A DNA stretch of 64,000 bases from JAMZMI01 sp039970095 (GCA_039970095.1 JBDVMP010000005.1:62001-126000); one strand, 5' to 3'; shown: positions 17,616 through 27,183, numbered from the stretch's first letter. Made by a program: numbers and translations. Notes: generated by a model from the letters alone, not told the origin.

Positions 17616-18221
17616 ATGTCATTTGAATTACCAAATCTACCATACGCTCACGATGCGCTAGAACCACACATCGATAAAGCTACCATGGAAATCCACCATG
17701 GCAAACACCATAACGCTTACGTAACCAAATTGAATGGTGCAATAGAAGGTACTCCAATGGCTTCTAAATCTTTAGAAGAACTACTCAAGGATCACATGGA
17801 CGTAGCTGCAGTCAGAAATAATGGCGGTGGCCACTGGAATCATTCACTCTTTTGGACAATCATGAGTCCAAATGGTGGTGGCGAGCCTTCTGGCGAGTTG
17901 GCTGACGCTATCAACGCTGCTTTTGGATCTTTCGAAGAATTTAAAACTGCATTCAGCAATGCTGCAGCTACCCAATTCGGATCAGGATGGGCATGGCTTT
18001 GTGTGCATGCCGGAGGTAAAGTGGAGGTTTGCTCTACTCCTAATCAGGACAATCCATTGATGTCAGGTGTAGCTTGCGACGGAACTCCAATTCTTGGATT
18101 GGACGTATGGGAACATGCCTACTACCTAAACTATCAAAACAGAAGACCAGATTACATCAACGCATTCTTTAATGTAATTAACTGGGACGAAGTAAGTAAG
18201 CTTTACGCTGCTGGCAAATAA
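17616..18221 (+). CDS. Superoxide dismutase, Fe/Mn family
   Basis: 201 residues. Dismutates superoxide to oxygen and hydrogen peroxide. Metal ligands His27, His76, Asp163 (DVWEHAYY) and His167 are all present, as are NGGGHWNHSLFW and GSGWAWL. The metal, iron or manganese, cannot be fixed from sequence, so no symbol is given. No signal peptide, so it is cytoplasmic. It is preceded by a 59-bp gap after tadA and followed by a strong terminator. Confidence 0.97.
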   Translation: MSFELPNLPYAHDALEPHIDKATMEIHHGKHHNAYVTKLNGAIEGTPMASKSLEELLKDHMDVAAVRNNGGGHWNHSLFWTIMSPNGGGEPSGELADAINAAFGSFEEFKTAFSNAAATQFGSGWAWLCVHAGGKVEVCSTPNQDNPLMSGVACDGTPILGLDVWEHAYYLNYQNRRPDYINAFFNVINWDEVSKLYAAGK

Positions 18222-18246
18222 GAAAACCAGCTCAGAAATAATTGAA

Positions 18247-18282
18247 AAAGAAAAGGCCTTCAATATTGAAGGCCTTTCTCAT
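18247..18282. terminator. Bidirectional hairpin terminator
   Basis: Perfect palindrome AGGCCTTCAATATTGAAGGCCT with A run before and T-rich sequence after, between the convergent sod and PepSY-like genes. Confidence 0.85.
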
Positions 18283-18304
18283 TCTGGGTTAAAAGGTCAG
18301 TATC

Positions 18305-18787
18305 TCAATTAGATCCACTGACAAGTTCGCTATCTATGGGGATGAGATTTTTGTCGAACTCTAATATTTCAATTCCGTTTTCTTTGCTCTTGATCTCCAT
18401 TTTAAAAGAGATATCGTCGCTCTGAAAATCGGTGATTCTCGTAAAAGACATCACCTTATATTTCAAATAAAAGTCATCCAAATAGTGCAGCAGAGAAACT
18501 GGTACATTTTTCAATAAATCAGCTTCTTCCTGAAGCATTCGTCCATCGGTTTTGTACAGCACCCTCATTTCATATCCTTCAAAATCGAAAGTGCCTCTAA
18601 AAAACTCCTCTCCTCCTATACGCAAGGATTCCCAACTCACCGTTGTTTTTGGATATTCTGCATAGTGCCATTTAAGAAAATTAAACTCTAAATCATCTTC
18701 AGAAATAGCTCGGGTTTGTGCCGTTGCAAAAACTCCCGTCATCAAAAGTATTGCAAAAATTATTAAATCTCTAAATCGTGAGGTCAT
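18305..18787 (-). CDS. Secreted PepSY-like (BLIP-like fold) protein
   Basis: 160 residues with a signal peptide (LIIFAILLMTGVFATAQ). The mature part has the pattern seen in periplasmic PepSY-like proteins of Bacteroidota: YPKTTVSWESLRIGGEEFFRG, FEGYEMRVLYKTDGRML, then a helix and a second half-repeat. These small domains are thought to bind or inhibit other proteins. The assignment rests on pattern only. Monocistronic, facing the sod gene. Confidence 0.55.
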   Translation of the reverse strand: MTSRFRDLIIFAILLMTGVFATAQTRAISEDDLEFNFLKWHYAEYPKTTVSWESLRIGGEEFFRGTFDFEGYEMRVLYKTDGRMLQEEADLLKNVPVSLLHYLDDFYLKYKVMSFTRITDFQSDDISFKMEIKSKENGIEILEFDKNLIPIDSELVSGSN

Positions 18788-18896
18788 AAAGTGATGTTCG
18801 CTGATTGTAAAAGAAAAAGTAAGTAATATTTTTTACAATTCTGCAATCACGTTCGACAGATTTCCAGTAAGCTTCGATTAAAAGTTGTCAGACACC

Positions 18897-19853
18897 TTAC
18901 GGCAAACTTTCCCCACTCTCATGATTTCTGACATGTATGTCACGGTTCAGGTTAGTAGTGGAATCCTCAACCATTTCTATTTCCATCCATTGGTTTAGAT
19001 CAGGCTGACCGCCATCTACCCATGCTGTATACCAGAAATTGCCGAGCATCCTAATCGCCCTCTTCATTTGACGCTCAACCATCCCATCAAGCTTATCATG
19101 ATAAGCTTCAGAAAATTCATAGGAATAAACCCTAAGCGTGGAGGCACCTCTTTCTTCAAAACTGTACTTTTTGGATTCCGGAAATTTCTCAGAAAGTTCC
19201 TTTTCAAATTGAAGGACAGAGTCTAGCGCCATATTGGCACCTTCCACAGCTCGCCATGCGGCCAACTGCGTATTTTCCACATATTCCGCTCTTCCGGTCA
19301 GCAAGTCATAATTGCCGAAAAAGAGTTCCGGAAGCCTCGATTCCCAAAATCCATGAATTCCGACTTGATTGGTTTGCTGTCCATTGTAATTTGACGTGGT
19401 ATGCAGTGGCACATTGGCATCAGCTATATAATGTCCCAAATCCGCTGAATACCGGAGTATCCGGTCTTTATCTTGTTTCAAAAATGCCTGAGTGAGTTGG
19501 TATTTGACCAGGTTGACGTGCCATGGCACAATCCCATAGGCATTCAGTGTATCTATAGTGAATTCCTCTACAGCTTTTGACCAGTATCTCGGCAGATTAT
19601 GAATAGCACTGTCTCCATATTCATCCAGATCTATATAATGACGAGGAGCCTCCTCCTTGATGATATACCTGCGCATATCAGGGTTCACAGCCTTGTCTGT
19701 TATATAGTTGATATTCCGTTTGTAAAAACCGATCATTTCAGGAGGCAATGTAAAAACCGCCAATCGGTTAATCTTTTTATGAGCAAAAAAGCCCCACCCT
19801 GATATAAATATCCCGGAGAAGGCAATTGTAAGCAGTATTAAAGCGCGTTTCAT
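18897..19853 (-). CDS. Zinc-dependent phospholipase C / S1-P1 nuclease-like protein
   Basis: 318 residues with a signal peptide that probably ends just before Trp20, which would be the zinc-binding mature N-terminus as in this superfamily. Further ligand candidates are His25, the pair H72/D75 (RHYIDLDEY), His112 (PWHVNLVKYQL), His141/Asp145 (DLGHYIADANVPLHTT), H151 and the GIHGFWESRLPE block. The family hydrolyses phosphodiester bonds in phospholipids or nucleic acids. Substrate cannot be told from sequence. It is exported and stands alone. Confidence 0.8.
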   Translation of the reverse strand: MKRALILLTIAFSGIFISGWGFFAHKKINRLAVFTLPPEMIGFYKRNINYITDKAVNPDMRRYIIKEEAPRHYIDLDEYGDSAIHNLPRYWSKAVEEFTIDTLNAYGIVPWHVNLVKYQLTQAFLKQDKDRILRYSADLGHYIADANVPLHTTSNYNGQQTNQVGIHGFWESRLPELFFGNYDLLTGRAEYVENTQLAAWRAVEGANMALDSVLQFEKELSEKFPESKKYSFEERGASTLRVYSYEFSEAYHDKLDGMVERQMKRAIRMLGNFWYTAWVDGGQPDLNQWMEIEMVEDSTTNLNRDIHVRNHESGESLP

Positions 19854-19982
19854 CTTGAGTGATGAAGGTAAATAATTTTAGCTCGAATCTTTTTACGATT
19901 AGATTATTTAATGTTTTTGTTTTAATTCTCAATTATCCTATCTTTGCACTCCTTTTTGGAAGAAAGAAGAATTTAAAAGCTC

Positions 19983-20234
19983 ATGGCAAATCATAAATCA
20001 GCATTAAAGAGAATTCGATCAAACAACGCTAAAAGGTTGACGAATCGATATCAGCACAAATCAACCAGAACTTTCATCAAGAAATTGAGAGAGACCACTG
20101 ATAAGGCTGAAGCAGAAAAGCTTTATGGAGAGGTGACTGGTATGATTGATAAGCTGGCTAAGAAAAACATCATTCATGCTAACAAAGCTTCTAACCTGAA
20201 GTCAAAACTAGCATTGAAAGTTAACGCCCTTTAA
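19983..20234 (+). CDS. rpsT: 30S ribosomal protein S20
   Basis: 83 residues, highly basic: MANHKSALKRIRSNNAKRLT, then HKSTRTFIKKLRE and AKKNIIHANKASNLKSKLA. Binds 16S rRNA in the small subunit. Followed by its own terminator at 20263. Confidence 0.97.
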   Translation: MANHKSALKRIRSNNAKRLTNRYQHKSTRTFIKKLRETTDKAEAEKLYGEVTGMIDKLAKKNIIHANKASNLKSKLALKVNAL

Positions 20235-20260
20235 TAGAAAGGCGTAAAGCAAAGCATTTG

Positions 20261-20295
20261 CAACCCTGTTCGTCACCACGGACAGGGTTTTTTTA
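20261..20295 (+). terminator. Rho-independent terminator of rpsT
   Basis: Stem ACCCTGT / ACAGGGT followed by a run of seven or more T. Confidence 0.85.
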
Positions 20296-20324
20296 TTATA
20301 AAATATTTTCCATTTTTACATACA

Positions 20325-21026
20325 ATGGAAAATGAATCCACAAAAAGCTTATCCATAAAAAGCTGGGCAGAAGAAGATCGCCCAAGAGAAAAGCTCTTGC
20401 TCAAAGGAAAAGCCGCACTGTCTGATGCTGAACTGATAGGCATACTTATCGGGTCTGGCACACGCACCCTCTCAGCAGTGGATGTCGCCAAAATTATCCT
20501 TAGAGAATACGATCATGACCTCAACAAATTAGCCCGACTATCAGTAAAAGAACTGATGAAATTTAAAGGAATAGGAGAAGCAAAAGCTATTTCCATAGTA
20601 AGTGCACTGGAGCTCGGCCGCAGGCGAAAAGAAACCGAGACCACCAAAAAGCCTATTATCAATTCCTCCGAACAGGCATACGAATACCTTAAACCCGAAA
20701 TGCTCGACTTGGCGCATGAGGAGTTTTGGATCATATTATTGAAACGCAACAACGAGATCATCAGAAAAGACCGCATAAGTATAGGAGGTGTATCAGGCAC
20801 AGTAGTAGACACCAAGATAATTATGCGCAAAGCCCTGGATGAACTGGCCAGCAATATCATTTTGGTTCACAACCACCCATCCGGAAACCTGAAACCCAGC
20901 CAATCGGATATTCAGCTGACAAAAAAGCTGAAAGAAGCCGGCAGACTAATGGACATTCCTATACTTGATCACATCATTTTCACGGATCAGAGCTTTTTCA
21001 GCTTCGCCGACGAGTCCCTACTCTGA
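20325..21026 (+). CDS. radC: RadC family JAB-domain protein
   Basis: 233 residues. N-terminal helix-hairpin-helix region (SVKELMKFKGIGEAKAISIVS) and C-terminal JAMM metal site: HNHPSGNLKPSQSD followed by LDHIIF. The family was named for a repair phenotype that has since been questioned, and its biochemical role remains unsettled. It has the length and layout of the full RadC family. It lies 90 bp after rpsT with a terminator between. Confidence 0.93.
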   Translation: MENESTKSLSIKSWAEEDRPREKLLLKGKAALSDAELIGILIGSGTRTLSAVDVAKIILREYDHDLNKLARLSVKELMKFKGIGEAKAISIVSALELGRRRKETETTKKPIINSSEQAYEYLKPEMLDLAHEEFWIILLKRNNEIIRKDRISIGGVSGTVVDTKIIMRKALDELASNIILVHNHPSGNLKPSQSDIQLTKKLKEAGRLMDIPILDHIIFTDQSFFSFADESLL

Positions 21027-21087
21027 GCATCATTGTGATTTCAAGCTAAGCCCATTGACAACCTATCTCAATCAATTTTTTAATTTT

Positions 21088-21125
21088 TAGACAGATCTTT
21101 ATTAAATTCATAGACAGATCTTTTC
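21088..21125. repeat. Short direct repeat TAGACAGATC upstream of an unknown gene
   Basis: TAGACAGATCTT occurs at 21088 and TAGACAGATCTTTT again 23 bp later, and CCTGTCTAAATCC follows at 21133. Both copies contain the palindrome AGATCT. It may be a regulator-binding site for the gene at 21162. Tentative. Confidence 0.35.
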
Positions 21126-21161
21126 TGAAAATCCTGTCTAAATCCTTTTAAGCACCCCAAA

Positions 21162-21716
21162 ATGAAAGACCTCAGATACATAGGTATTCAAGGCTGGAAC
21201 GCTTCCAAATTTTGGTTCAGAAACCACGACTCCCATATTTTGAGAATACTTATAGAGTCAGTGACCGCAAGTAAAGCCTGTATCATTTCATCAATTTACC
21301 GTTCAGACATTTTTTATTATTCAGAAACTGATCAATCTGCCCTAATATCCAAAATGTGGTGCCAATTGAAAGGCTTAAATCACAATAAGTCCACATTGGG
21401 GCAATTTGTAATTGGGGGAAATAGAAAGACCTCAATTTCCCTGTTTTTTGATACCATTTACCATCTCAAACTACACCCTACCTACTTTAAGAGGTACAGA
21501 AATCACCTTAACGAACTAATGAAGCAAGAAAGCAACAACACGATTTTGAAAGAAATTGAGGATTGCGATAACTTTCTCCTACGAAGTGCTGCAAGTGAGC
21601 ATAGCATATACACCCCCTTGAAAAAACTAAAAAATAAGGTAAGCAAAGCTGCTGTCAGTTTGAAAAACCTTGAGTCACTCATTTATCGGGCTCTACCTGA
21701 TATAAACTACAATTGA
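21162..21716 (+). CDS. Hypothetical protein, unrecognised
   Basis: 184 residues, basic and helix-rich, with no signal peptide. No motif I recognise. The middle (SKMWCQLKGLNHNKSTLGQFVIGG, then YHLKLHPTYFKRYRNHLNELM) reads like a helical protein with many Lys, Asn and His. Base composition is more AT-rich than its neighbours, which hints at recent acquisition. It stands alone between radC and a DUF1684 gene. Confidence 0.5.
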   Translation: MKDLRYIGIQGWNASKFWFRNHDSHILRILIESVTASKACIISSIYRSDIFYYSETDQSALISKMWCQLKGLNHNKSTLGQFVIGGNRKTSISLFFDTIYHLKLHPTYFKRYRNHLNELMKQESNNTILKEIEDCDNFLLRSAASEHSIYTPLKKLKNKVSKAAVSLKNLESLIYRALPDINYN

Positions 21717-21771
21717 GATTGATACACTAGAGATTCGCACTAATTTAGCAGTGGATTAATTTTTTTTCAAT

Positions 21772-22377
21772 TTGAAAAAGCTCTTCTACATTGTTACTGT
21801 CGGCATAGCCGCAATCATTGGATATTCGGTATTCAATGGAAATTCTGACCAGGCATACATCGAATCTGCACAAGCCGAGCGTACCGAAAAAATCAAATTT
21901 CTTAAAACATCAAACCAGAGCCCGTTTCAATTACACGATGTGCCTTTTGAAACACCCGAGTACTTCCCTATTGCGGGCAAGTATCGTGTTCGGGCAACAT
22001 TGGAAAGAATCAATACACCACAGCGTGTTGTTATAGAAAATAGTGACGGCAGCTCTGAAGTTTACATTCGCTTCGCTTTTGCAAATTTTAAAATTAACGG
22101 ACAGCCATTCCAATTGCTGATTTTGAAACCATCAGGTTTCGGTGCTTTGAATCAGTATTTTACAGCTTTTGCCGACAAGACCAGCGGCATCACTACTTAT
22201 GGAGGTGGGCGCTATTTGGATCTTGAAATCGGCAAGTCAGACCATATAGAAATCGACTTTAACCAGGCCTACAACCCCTACTGCGCCTACGCTCCTGACT
22301 ACTCTTGTCCACTCCCCCCATCAGAAAACATATTGCCGATTGCTATTGAAGCAGGCGAAAAGGATTATAAACACTAA
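21772..22377 (+). CDS. DUF1684 family protein
   Basis: 201 residues, start TTG at 21772 after an AT-rich leader. The N-terminus is a signal or anchor helix (KKLFYIVTVGIAAIIGYSVF). The C-terminal hallmark of DUF1684 is clear: YGGGRYLDLEI, then IDFNQAYNPYCAYAPDYSCP and LPPSENILPIAIEAGEK. Function of the family is unknown. Its membrane anchor points to the periplasm. Confidence 0.85.
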   Translation: MKKLFYIVTVGIAAIIGYSVFNGNSDQAYIESAQAERTEKIKFLKTSNQSPFQLHDVPFETPEYFPIAGKYRVRATLERINTPQRVVIENSDGSSEVYIRFAFANFKINGQPFQLLILKPSGFGALNQYFTAFADKTSGITTYGGGRYLDLEIGKSDHIEIDFNQAYNPYCAYAPDYSCPLPPSENILPIAIEAGEKDYKH

Positions 22378-22441
22378 TTCGTAAGGCTATTAAGGCCTGC
22401 TTTAATATTTTTGCCGACTAATTATCGAATGAGTAGCTAAT

Positions 22442-24841
22442 ATGAAAATCTCTTATAACTGGTTAAAGGATTTTATTGAAATAAATGAAAGCCCTGAAGA
22501 AATCTCCTCCATTCTGACTCAGACTGGTCTGGAAGTGGAAGGTCTGGAGCGAGTGGAAAAAATCACAGGTGGACTGGAAGGTCTGGTGATTGGAGAAGTT
22601 ATAGAGTGCGTAGCTCATCCTGATGCCGACAAATTAAAGTTGACAAAAGTAGATGTTGGCACAGGTTCATTGCTGCCTATAGTATGTGGAGCCCCAAATG
22701 TGAAAGCTGGGATCAAAGCAATTGTAGCCACTGTAAACACCACCATCTATCCTTCTTCTGGGGAGCCCTTCAAAATAAAAAAGGCAAAAATTAGAGGTGA
22801 GGTTTCCGAAGGCATGCTTTGTGCCGAAGATGAAATTGGTTTGGGGTCGGGCCATGATGGTCTGATGATATTAGATACGGACAAGCCAAACGGAACACCT
22901 GCGAAGAAGCTATTTGAAACTGGTGAAGATTATGTATTTGAAATTGGCCTTACACCAAACAGAGGTGATGCCACATCACACCTCGGTAGCGCACGAGATT
23001 TGAAAGCCTTTTTCGAAAGGCCTGTCAAAACACCTCAATTCAAAAAGATTGAATCAAAAATAGATCGACCGATTGAAGTCCATGTGGAAAACACAGAGGC
23101 TTGTCCCCGCTACTCAGGAGCGACGATTAGAGGCATAAAAGTGGGGGCATCCCCCGACTGGATGCAGTGGAAACTCAAGGCAGTTGGCCTATCGCCTATC
23201 AACAACATTGTGGACATCACCAACTACGTGATGCTAGCCATAGGGCAGCCCATGCACGCATTCGATGCGGAGGTGGTCGGAAATAAATTGACAGTGAAAA
23301 CCCTGGCAAGTGGGACTGCATTTAAAACACTAGATGAAATAGATCGCAAACTTGACGAAAAGGATCTCATGATCTGTAATGATGCCGGGGGAATGTGTAT
23401 CGCCGGAGTTTTCGGTGGCCTGGACTCAGGAGTCAAAGACGATACCACAAGCATTTTCCTTGAAAGCGCCCATTTCTCTGCCGACTGGGTACGGGCATCT
23501 GCACAACGTCATACACTCTCTACCGATGCTTCGTTTAGGTTTGAAAGAGGAACTGATCCGGAAATGACCATTCCTGCCCTCCAAATGGCAATCGAGCTAA
23601 TTTTAGAGTACGCTGGTGGATATCTGGCTTCTGACTTCACGGACATCTATCCAAATAAAATTGCACCGGTAAAAATCGACACTACCTTCAGGAACTTTCA
23701 TCGGTTGATCGGTGAGGACCTGGCTCATGACAGGATTATAAAAATCTTAAATGACCTGGATATCGAAACTTCATCAATCTCTGAAGAGGGCTTTACGGCC
23801 ACCGTCCCAGCTTACCGAAGTGAAGTGACACGCGAAGCTGACCTGGTAGAAGAAGTCTTGCGCATTTATGGATTTAACAATATCCCTCTGGAAGAGACCC
23901 TTTCTGCAGGATATATGGCTTCATTCAGCGAAAAAGAGCCATACAAGCTTCAAGAAAAAGTCTCTGAGCAGCTCGCAGGAGCCGGCTACTCGGAGATTCT
24001 AACCAATTCTCTTACCAATCCGGAGTATTTTAAAAACATCCCACTAGGAGAAGGTCCAGTTGAGATATTGAATAAATCAAGCGAGGAACTCGGGTACATG
24101 AAAACCAGCCCGATATACACAGGTCTGGAATCACTCCGACGAAACATCAACAGAAAGCAGAAAAACCTGAAATTTTTCGAGTTTTCTAAGATTTACGAAA
24201 AGAAAGAAAAATACAAAGAGACAGAGTTACTAACATTTTACCTCACGGGAGACACTAATGAAGAAGCATGGAATGCTCCTGCCAGTCCGGTAACCTTTCA
24301 TGATCTGATGAAAGACATCAACGCAGCGCTGGCCTCTCTCCGAATCACTGAGCCTGAACTGCAAGACTCTCAAGACGACTGCTTCATCTACGGGTTGGAT
24401 TTGGTAGTAAACAATGCGCCAATTGGAAAAATTGGTAAGCTTGACTCTAGCATAACAAAGTATTTCGAGATTAGTCAAGAGGTATTTTATGCAGAGCTCA
24501 ACTGGAAAAAGTTAATCAAAGCATCGCAAACTAAGTATCAGTTTCAACCACTTTCCAAATACCCCGAAGTGCGAAGAGACCTGTCTCTTGTGATCAATGA
24601 AGACGTTACTTTGAAGGAAATCAAAAGGCTTGCTTTCAAATCTGAAAGGAAATTACTGAATCGCATCAATGTTTTTTCTGTTTACAAAGGAGAAAAACTT
24701 GATGAGGGGAAGAAATCTTACGCAATAAGTTTTTATCTTCAGGACTCGGAAAAGACCCTGAACGACAAACAGATAGACAAGACCATGAGTGGTTTTATCC
24801 GAACCTTTGAAAGAGAAATTGGCGCTTTAATCAGAAAATAA
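22442..24841 (+). CDS. pheT: Phenylalanine--tRNA ligase beta subunit
   Basis: 799 residues. Opens with MKISYNWLKDFIEI, then the EMAP/OB tRNA-binding domain (GLVIGEVIECVAHPDADKLK), the B3/B4 editing region (PRYSGATIRGIKV, NIVDITNYVMLAIGQPMHAF), the B5 domain and the C-terminal ferredoxin-like anticodon domain (LSLVINEDVTLKEI, KSYAISFYLQDSEKTL). Pairs with PheS, which is not in this window. The stop is directly followed by the ATG of the next gene, so at least three genes (pheT, coiled coil, zapA) look co-transcribed. Confidence 0.97.
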   Translation: MKISYNWLKDFIEINESPEEISSILTQTGLEVEGLERVEKITGGLEGLVIGEVIECVAHPDADKLKLTKVDVGTGSLLPIVCGAPNVKAGIKAIVATVNTTIYPSSGEPFKIKKAKIRGEVSEGMLCAEDEIGLGSGHDGLMILDTDKPNGTPAKKLFETGEDYVFEIGLTPNRGDATSHLGSARDLKAFFERPVKTPQFKKIESKIDRPIEVHVENTEACPRYSGATIRGIKVGASPDWMQWKLKAVGLSPINNIVDITNYVMLAIGQPMHAFDAEVVGNKLTVKTLASGTAFKTLDEIDRKLDEKDLMICNDAGGMCIAGVFGGLDSGVKDDTTSIFLESAHFSADWVRASAQRHTLSTDASFRFERGTDPEMTIPALQMAIELILEYAGGYLASDFTDIYPNKIAPVKIDTTFRNFHRLIGEDLAHDRIIKILNDLDIETSSISEEGFTATVPAYRSEVTREADLVEEVLRIYGFNNIPLEETLSAGYMASFSEKEPYKLQEKVSEQLAGAGYSEILTNSLTNPEYFKNIPLGEGPVEILNKSSEELGYMKTSPIYTGLESLRRNINRKQKNLKFFEFSKIYEKKEKYKETELLTFYLTGDTNEEAWNAPASPVTFHDLMKDINAALASLRITEPELQDSQDDCFIYGLDLVVNNAPIGKIGKLDSSITKYFEISQEVFYAELNWKKLIKASQTKYQFQPLSKYPEVRRDLSLVINEDVTLKEIKRLAFKSERKLLNRINVFSVYKGEKLDEGKKSYAISFYLQDSEKTLNDKQIDKTMSGFIRTFEREIGALIRK

Positions 24842-25141
24842 ATGGGAAACGAATCGCTCCGTACCGAACTAAACAACCTTGAAAGAAAGGTAAAACTGAT
24901 TATCGGCGAACACTCCCAACTTCAACAGGAAGTGCAGCGACTCAAATCTGAAAATGAAAATCTGAAAAATAAGGTCGATAGTCACAATGCCCATTTGGCA
25001 AACTTTCAAAATCAAGCGAAAATTAGTAAAATTGTAGAAAGCATGATAGTCGAAGAAGGAGGCGAGACAGAGTTGAAGGAAGTGATTGATGACTACATTC
25101 AGGAAATAGATAAATGCATTGCTCATTTGGGTGAAGCTTAA
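24842..25141 (+). CDS. Small coiled-coil protein upstream of zapA
   Basis: 99 residues. A continuous heptad pattern over residues 4-60 (LNNLERKVKLIIGEHSQLQQ, then EVQRLKSENENLKNKVDSHN) indicates a coiled coil, followed by an acidic helical tail. Begins immediately after the pheT stop. Small coiled-coil genes next to zapA are common in Bacteroidota and are plausible cell-division partners, similar in shape to ZapB, but sequence alone does not prove this. Confidence 0.75.
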   Translation: MGNESLRTELNNLERKVKLIIGEHSQLQQEVQRLKSENENLKNKVDSHNAHLANFQNQAKISKIVESMIVEEGGETELKEVIDDYIQEIDKCIAHLGEA

Positions 25142-25147
25142 TACCGA

Positions 25148-25432
25148 ATGACAGAATTATCAATAAAGCTGAAAATTGGGAACCGCGAGTATCCCATGAA
25201 GGTAAAAGCCGAAGATGAGGAGCGTATCAGGCGCGCGGGAAAAATGATCAATGAGAAAATACGATCCTATAAAGATCAGTTTGGGATCGATGATCATCAG
25301 GATTTGTTGGCCATGGCGGCCTTCGATTTCCTTACCGAAAAGATGAAGAAAGAAGAAAACATCGAGTCAACAGACGAAGTTGCCCTCAACCAGGTAAGAA
25401 GTATCAGCCAGATGATTACTGAAGCAATCTAA
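25148..25432 (+). CDS. zapA: Cell division protein ZapA
   Basis: 94 residues. Stimulates FtsZ ring assembly. N-terminal strand-rich part SIKLKIGNREYPMKVKAEDE followed by helix RIRRAGKMINEKIRSYKDQF and QDLLAMAAFDFLTEKM match ZapA. Separated by six bases from the coiled-coil gene. rny follows 81 bp later. Confidence 0.9.
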   Translation: MTELSIKLKIGNREYPMKVKAEDEERIRRAGKMINEKIRSYKDQFGIDDHQDLLAMAAFDFLTEKMKKEENIESTDEVALNQVRSISQMITEAI

Positions 25433-25513
25433 ACTTTTCCCTTAGGTACCGATCACATCCCACTCTACACGCCAAATCAGGCTCCTGCTATTCATATATA
25501 GATAACAGAGGTA

Positions 25514-27076
25514 ATGGATATAACAGTAGTTGCCATCATTGGCATTGTCAGTATTGGCATTGGTGTCGGTATTGATCGAATACTGCTCAAGCGATCAGTA
25601 AATAAAAAAATCGCGGAAGCTGAGGAACAGAAAAAATTGATACTCAAAGACGCAGAAGTAACAGCCGAGAGTATTAAAAAAGACCGAATCCACGAAGCAA
25701 AAGAAAAGTTCCTGAAACTCCGATCTGAATTTGAGGAAGAATCTAACAGGAAGAAAAATCAGATCATCTCTAACGAAAACAAGCTCAAGCAGCGAGAAGG
25801 AAACCTCTCGAAGCAAATAGAACAAAACAAGCGGGCTGAGGCTGAGTTAGAGTCCATGAAAGAAAATGTGACCGCTCAGCTCGAAATCGTCAAAAAGAGA
25901 AAAGAAGAGTTTGAGAAACTCAAAAGCCAGCAAGTCGCAATCCTCGAAAAGGCATCAAATCTTTCGGCTGAAGAAGCCAAAACTCAGCTTATAGAAGCGC
26001 TCAAAGACGAGGCAAGAACAGACGCATCTGCCCATGTGAAAGACATCATGGAAGAAGCCAAAATGACGGCCACCAAAGAAGCCAAAAAGATTGTGCTTCA
26101 AACCATCCAAAGAACTGCTACAGAACACGCCATAGAAAACTGTGTCTCTATCTTCAACATAGAAAGTGATGACATCAAGGGCAAGATCATCGGGCGTGAA
26201 GGGCGAAACATCCGGGCGCTTGAAGGAGCCACAGGAGTTGAGATCATTGTTGACGACACACCTGAGGCTATCATCATTTCAGGATTTGACCCAGTGAGAA
26301 GAGAAGTTGCCCGATTGTCACTTCACAGACTCGTGCAGGATGGCAGGATTCACCCTGCGCGTATCGAGGAGATTGTGAGCAAGACTACCAAAAACATAGA
26401 GGAAGAGATTGTAGAAATAGGGGAACGCACTGTGATCGATTTGGGAATTCATGGTCTTCACCCAGAATTGATCAAGTATGTGGGTAGAATGAGGTTTAGA
26501 TCATCTTACGGACAAAACTTGCTGCAACACTCCAGAGAAGTGGCCAAGCTTTGTGGCACACTTGCATCTGAACTTGGGCTAAACTCCAAGCTCGCCAAAC
26601 GTGCAGGTCTGCTACACGATATTGGCAAGGTATATCCCGATGAGCCAGATAAGCCTCACGCTATTATAGGTATGGAGCTAGCCAAGAAGTACAAAGAAAA
26701 TGGTGAAGTGTGTAACGCTATTGGCGCTCACCACGATGAGGTAGAGATGACCTCAATGATCTCCCCTATCGTGCAGGCATGTGATGCTATCTCGGGCAGT
26801 AGGCCGGGAGCTCGTCGCGAGATCATGGAGCAATATCTTAAGCGCTTGAAAGAATTGGAGAGCGTAGCTCTAAGCTTTGACGGTGTGAATAAATGCTATG
26901 CCATTCAGGCTGGTAGAGAGCTTCGGGTGATGGTAGATGCCGAGAATGTAACGGACAAACAAGCCGGAGAAATCTCATTTAACATCTCACAAAAGATAGA
27001 AAAAGAAATGCAGTACCCCGGTCAGATCAAGGTGACGGTTATACGCGAAACTCGAGCAGTGGCATTTGCGAAGTGA
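25514..27076 (+). CDS. rny: Ribonuclease Y
   Basis: 520 residues, the normal length. N-terminal membrane anchor (residues 3-24), long charged coiled coil (30-190), KH domain with GREGRNIRALEGATGVEIIVDD, and HD domain with LLQHSREVAKL, AGLLHDIGKVYPDEPDKPHA and GAHHDEVEM. It starts decay of many mRNAs at the membrane. The last ~37 codons (KIEKEMQYPGQIKVTV and beyond) are duplicated downstream at 27741, see the repeat entries. Followed by a terminator that is part of the same repeat. Confidence 0.97.
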   Translation: MDITVVAIIGIVSIGIGVGIDRILLKRSVNKKIAEAEEQKKLILKDAEVTAESIKKDRIHEAKEKFLKLRSEFEEESNRKKNQIISNENKLKQREGNLSKQIEQNKRAEAELESMKENVTAQLEIVKKRKEEFEKLKSQQVAILEKASNLSAEEAKTQLIEALKDEARTDASAHVKDIMEEAKMTATKEAKKIVLQTIQRTATEHAIENCVSIFNIESDDIKGKIIGREGRNIRALEGATGVEIIVDDTPEAIIISGFDPVRREVARLSLHRLVQDGRIHPARIEEIVSKTTKNIEEEIVEIGERTVIDLGIHGLHPELIKYVGRMRFRSSYGQNLLQHSREVAKLCGTLASELGLNSKLAKRAGLLHDIGKVYPDEPDKPHAIIGMELAKKYKENGEVCNAIGAHHDEVEMTSMISPIVQACDAISGSRPGARREIMEQYLKRLKELESVALSFDGVNKCYAIQAGRELRVMVDAENVTDKQAGEISFNISQKIEKEMQYPGQIKVTVIRETRAVAFAK

Positions 27077-27163
27077 CATTTAAAATTAAATTCAAAACCA
27101 AAAGCTCTGACACCAATCAGAGCTTTTTTTTGTTTAAAAAAACACCATTAATTCGGTATTTGA
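26963..27163. repeat. rny-tail repeat, copy 1 (native 3' end of rny plus terminator)
   Basis: 201 bp comprising the last 37 codons and stop of rny and 90 bp downstream with the terminator. It matches 27741-27941 over exactly the same length without indels. The coding parts differ at about 18 positions, nearly all synonymous after the first few codons, while the 90 bp from the TGA to TATTTGA are identical. Confidence 0.95.
27101..27131 (+). terminator. Rho-independent terminator of rny
   Basis: Stem AAGCTCTGA / TCAGAGCTT with loop CACCAA, followed by eight T. Lies within the repeat, so a second identical copy stands at 27879-27909. Confidence 0.9.
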
Positions 27164-27183
27164 GAAAAATATGCGACCGCTAT

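Noticed and set aside
25433..25513. Possible 6S RNA between zapA and rny
   Set aside because: ssrS follows zapA in some bacteria, but this gap is only 81 bp and shows no long 6S-type hairpin.
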